In this document: piece by piece, positions 6,458 to 7,062 of the stretch
How positions within the stretch are numbered: the first letter of the stretch is position 1
How the letters are laid out: each line of letters opens with the position of its first letter
Assembly: GCA_017743605.1 (NCBI GenBank)
Contig: JAGHYO010000114.1
Coordinates: 1 to 7,062 of the forward strand
DNA from: Thermoflexus sp.
GTDB lineage: Bacteria; Chloroflexota; Anaerolineae; Thermoflexales; Thermoflexaceae
Length of the DNA stretch: 7,062 nt
Reading direction: 5' to 3'
Translations under genes and position numbers: made by a program
The notes under the pieces: model-generated
What the model was told of the DNA's origin: nothing
What the model saw: the letters and a program-made list of their open reading frames with translations, nothing else
The model's database searches: none

Positions 6458-6616
6458 CTAGGTCAGCTCCGCAGATTCCTTCAGCAACTTGAGCGGATCA
6501 AGGGGATCGCCCCGCAGGCTGGCCTCGACGGCCCAGACCCCCGGGGCACCTCCCCTGGAGAGCGACGTGAGCAACAACCCGGCAGTGAGCAGAGCAGAAA
6601 CCCACCAGCGGGCCAT
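6458..6616 (-). CDS. Small hypothetical protein with an N-terminal signal or membrane segment
   Basis: This would encode a 52-residue peptide. After Met-Ala-Arg it has a hydrophobic stretch at about residues 4-18 (WWVSALLTAGLLLTS). A small-residue region around AVEA (about 29-32) could be a signal-peptidase site. The tail is short and charged and ends LLKESAELT. GAGGCGGG lies just upstream of the ATG, giving a plausible ribosome site. The frame also stays open upstream through GTG codons at 6670 and 6661, but only the ATG gives a signal-like N-terminus. No family is recognised. It lies on the same strand as the TGA-interrupted frame and just before it, and is opposite to the ATPase and ferritin. 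It may be a real secreted peptide, the 5' part of a truncated gene, or chance. Confidence 0.33.
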   Translation of the reverse strand: MARWWVSALLTAGLLLTSLSRGGAPGVWAVEASLRGDPLDPLKLLKESAELT

Positions 6617-6789
6617 GAGCCCGCCTCGAGGGGCAGGGTACACACGATAGGCGGCCGCCACCGCGCGCACGCGGCCGCGTCGGACCGCCTCCTCGCGCAG
6701 GGGCAGGAGTTCGGCCCTGCATCGAGATAGCCGACCCGGCCGCCGCCCCCCTCTGCTCCATTGAGGTGGCGAGATCCAAATTTGTGGTG

Positions 6790-6800
6790 TAGACTAGATT
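6790..6800 (+). promoter_or_regulatory. Candidate -10 region of the ferritin gene
   Basis: The AT-richer patch before ferritin contains overlapping TAGACT (6790-6795) and TAGATT (6795-6800), each matching four of six TATAAT bases. The CAAATTTG palindrome at 6777-6784 lies just upstream and could be a regulator site. No good -35 box was found, so position and strength are uncertain. Confidence 0.3.
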
Positions 6801-6830
6801 TGAACCCGCCCTGTTCTTTTCGGATGCGAA

Positions 6831-6836
6831 AGGAGG
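6831..6836 (+). promoter_or_regulatory. Ribosome binding site of ferritin
   Basis: A perfect AGGAGG lies 6 bases before the ATG at 6843. It favours this start over the second in-frame ATG two codons later, which would be 12 bases away. Confidence 0.85.
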
Positions 6837-6842
6837 GCTCCC

Positions 6843-7062
6843 ATGGCGATGAGCAAAGCACTCCGCGATGCGATGAACGACCAGATCCGGCACGAACTTT
6901 ACTCTGCATATCTCTATCTTTCCATGAGCGCTTACTTCGAGGCCCTCAGTCTACCTGGGTTCGCCCACTGGATGCGGGTCCAGGCCCGTGAGGAATTGGG
7001 CCACGCAATGAAGTTCTTCGATCACCTTTGCGATCGGGGAGAGCGGGTGGTCCTGCAGGCCA
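6843..7062 (+). CDS. ftnA: Bacterial non-heme ferritin (3' end outside window)
   Basis: The 73 visible residues are the first two helices of a ferritin, the iron-storage shell that oxidises Fe(II) at a di-iron centre and stores it as mineral in the cytoplasm. Helix A holds the HELYSAYLYLSMSAYFE segment, with the first iron ligand Glu18. Helix B holds QAREELGHAMKFFDHL, giving Glu50, Glu51 and His54. Their spacing fits the ferroxidase site of FtnA-type ferritins (Glu17, Glu50 and His53 in E. coli), and the fragment resembles the ferritins of thermophiles. Bacterioferritin is less likely from the helix A sequence, though the heme-ligand region has not been reached. Codon use is less GC-biased than in the ATPase (CTT, TCT, GCA, TAT, CTA and CCT all occur early). 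Transcription is likely independent, given the long gap upstream. Confidence 0.93.
   Translation, partial: MAMSKALRDAMNDQIRHELYSAYLYLSMSAYFEALSLPGFAHWMRVQAREELGHAMKFFDHLCDRGERVVLQA

Larger units (their letters stand above)
6112..6842. other. Gene-poor gap between metal ATPase and ferritin
   Basis: About 730 bases hold no gene that I recognise. They contain palindromes just after the ATPase (6137-6164) and two minus-strand coding-like stretches (6243-6428 and 6458-6616), entered separately. An AT-richer patch at about 6776-6803 precedes ferritin. The plus-strand reading here is Cys-, Ser- and Arg-rich, as expected for the complement of a minus-strand gene. No hairpin followed by a T-run was found to end ATPase transcription. 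The minus-strand frame holding the 52-residue peptide stays open upstream to a TAG near 6795, with helix-like Glu/Arg/Ala-rich residues around 6640-6720. This could be remains of an older gene. Confidence 0.5.

Noticed and set aside
6651..6680. Repeated GCGGCCGC sites at 6651 and 6671 (also 6155)
   Set aside because: Short GC palindromes are expected by chance in such GC-rich DNA; no larger repeat surrounds them.

Overview
The window is very GC-rich bacterial DNA. Its proteins are rich in Arg, Glu and Ala and poor in Lys, and gene packing is tight in the left two thirds. This fits a high-GC, possibly thermophilic bacterium. A Chloroflexota-like host is a guess from overall style, with no marker gene here to settle it.

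Left block (1-4106, minus strand): one operon transcribed right to left. A strong sigma70/sigmaA-type promoter (TTGACA, 16-bp spacer, TATAAT) at 4079-4106 precedes a SorC/DeoR-family effector-binding regulator (4044-3088). The regulator overlaps by 8 bases a fused alpha-beta E1 subunit of a pyruvate/acetoin-type 2-oxoacid dehydrogenase (3095-1038). Sixteen bases after E1 comes the E2 acyltransferase (1021 to beyond position 1), with one lipoyl domain and two tandem subunit-binding domains. E1 decarboxylates the oxoacid (or cleaves acetoin) on thiamine diphosphate, and E2 carries the acyl group on its lipoyl lysine. No E3 is visible; it may lie beyond the left edge. The regulator probably controls its own operon, and a 7-bp inverted repeat around the promoter is a candidate operator.

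Middle block (4107-6111, plus strand): a divergently transcribed P1B-type heavy-metal ATPase of 639 residues. Its catalytic machinery is intact, but the usual Cys-Pro-Cys metal motif reads Cys-Thr-Cys and there is no N-terminal HMA domain.

Right block (6112-7062): about 730 bases without a securely identified gene, then the start of a bacterial ferritin (6843 to the right edge). The gap holds palindromes just after the ATPase and, on the minus strand, two small coding-like stretches. One is a 52-residue candidate exported peptide. The other is a 61-codon reading with an in-frame TGA.

No tRNA, rRNA, CRISPR array or insertion sequence was recognised. The points most worth a second look are the altered metal motif of the ATPase, the regulator-E1-E2 operon with its promoter-flanking repeat, the two subunit-binding domains in E2, and the small minus-strand reading frames between the ATPase and ferritin.
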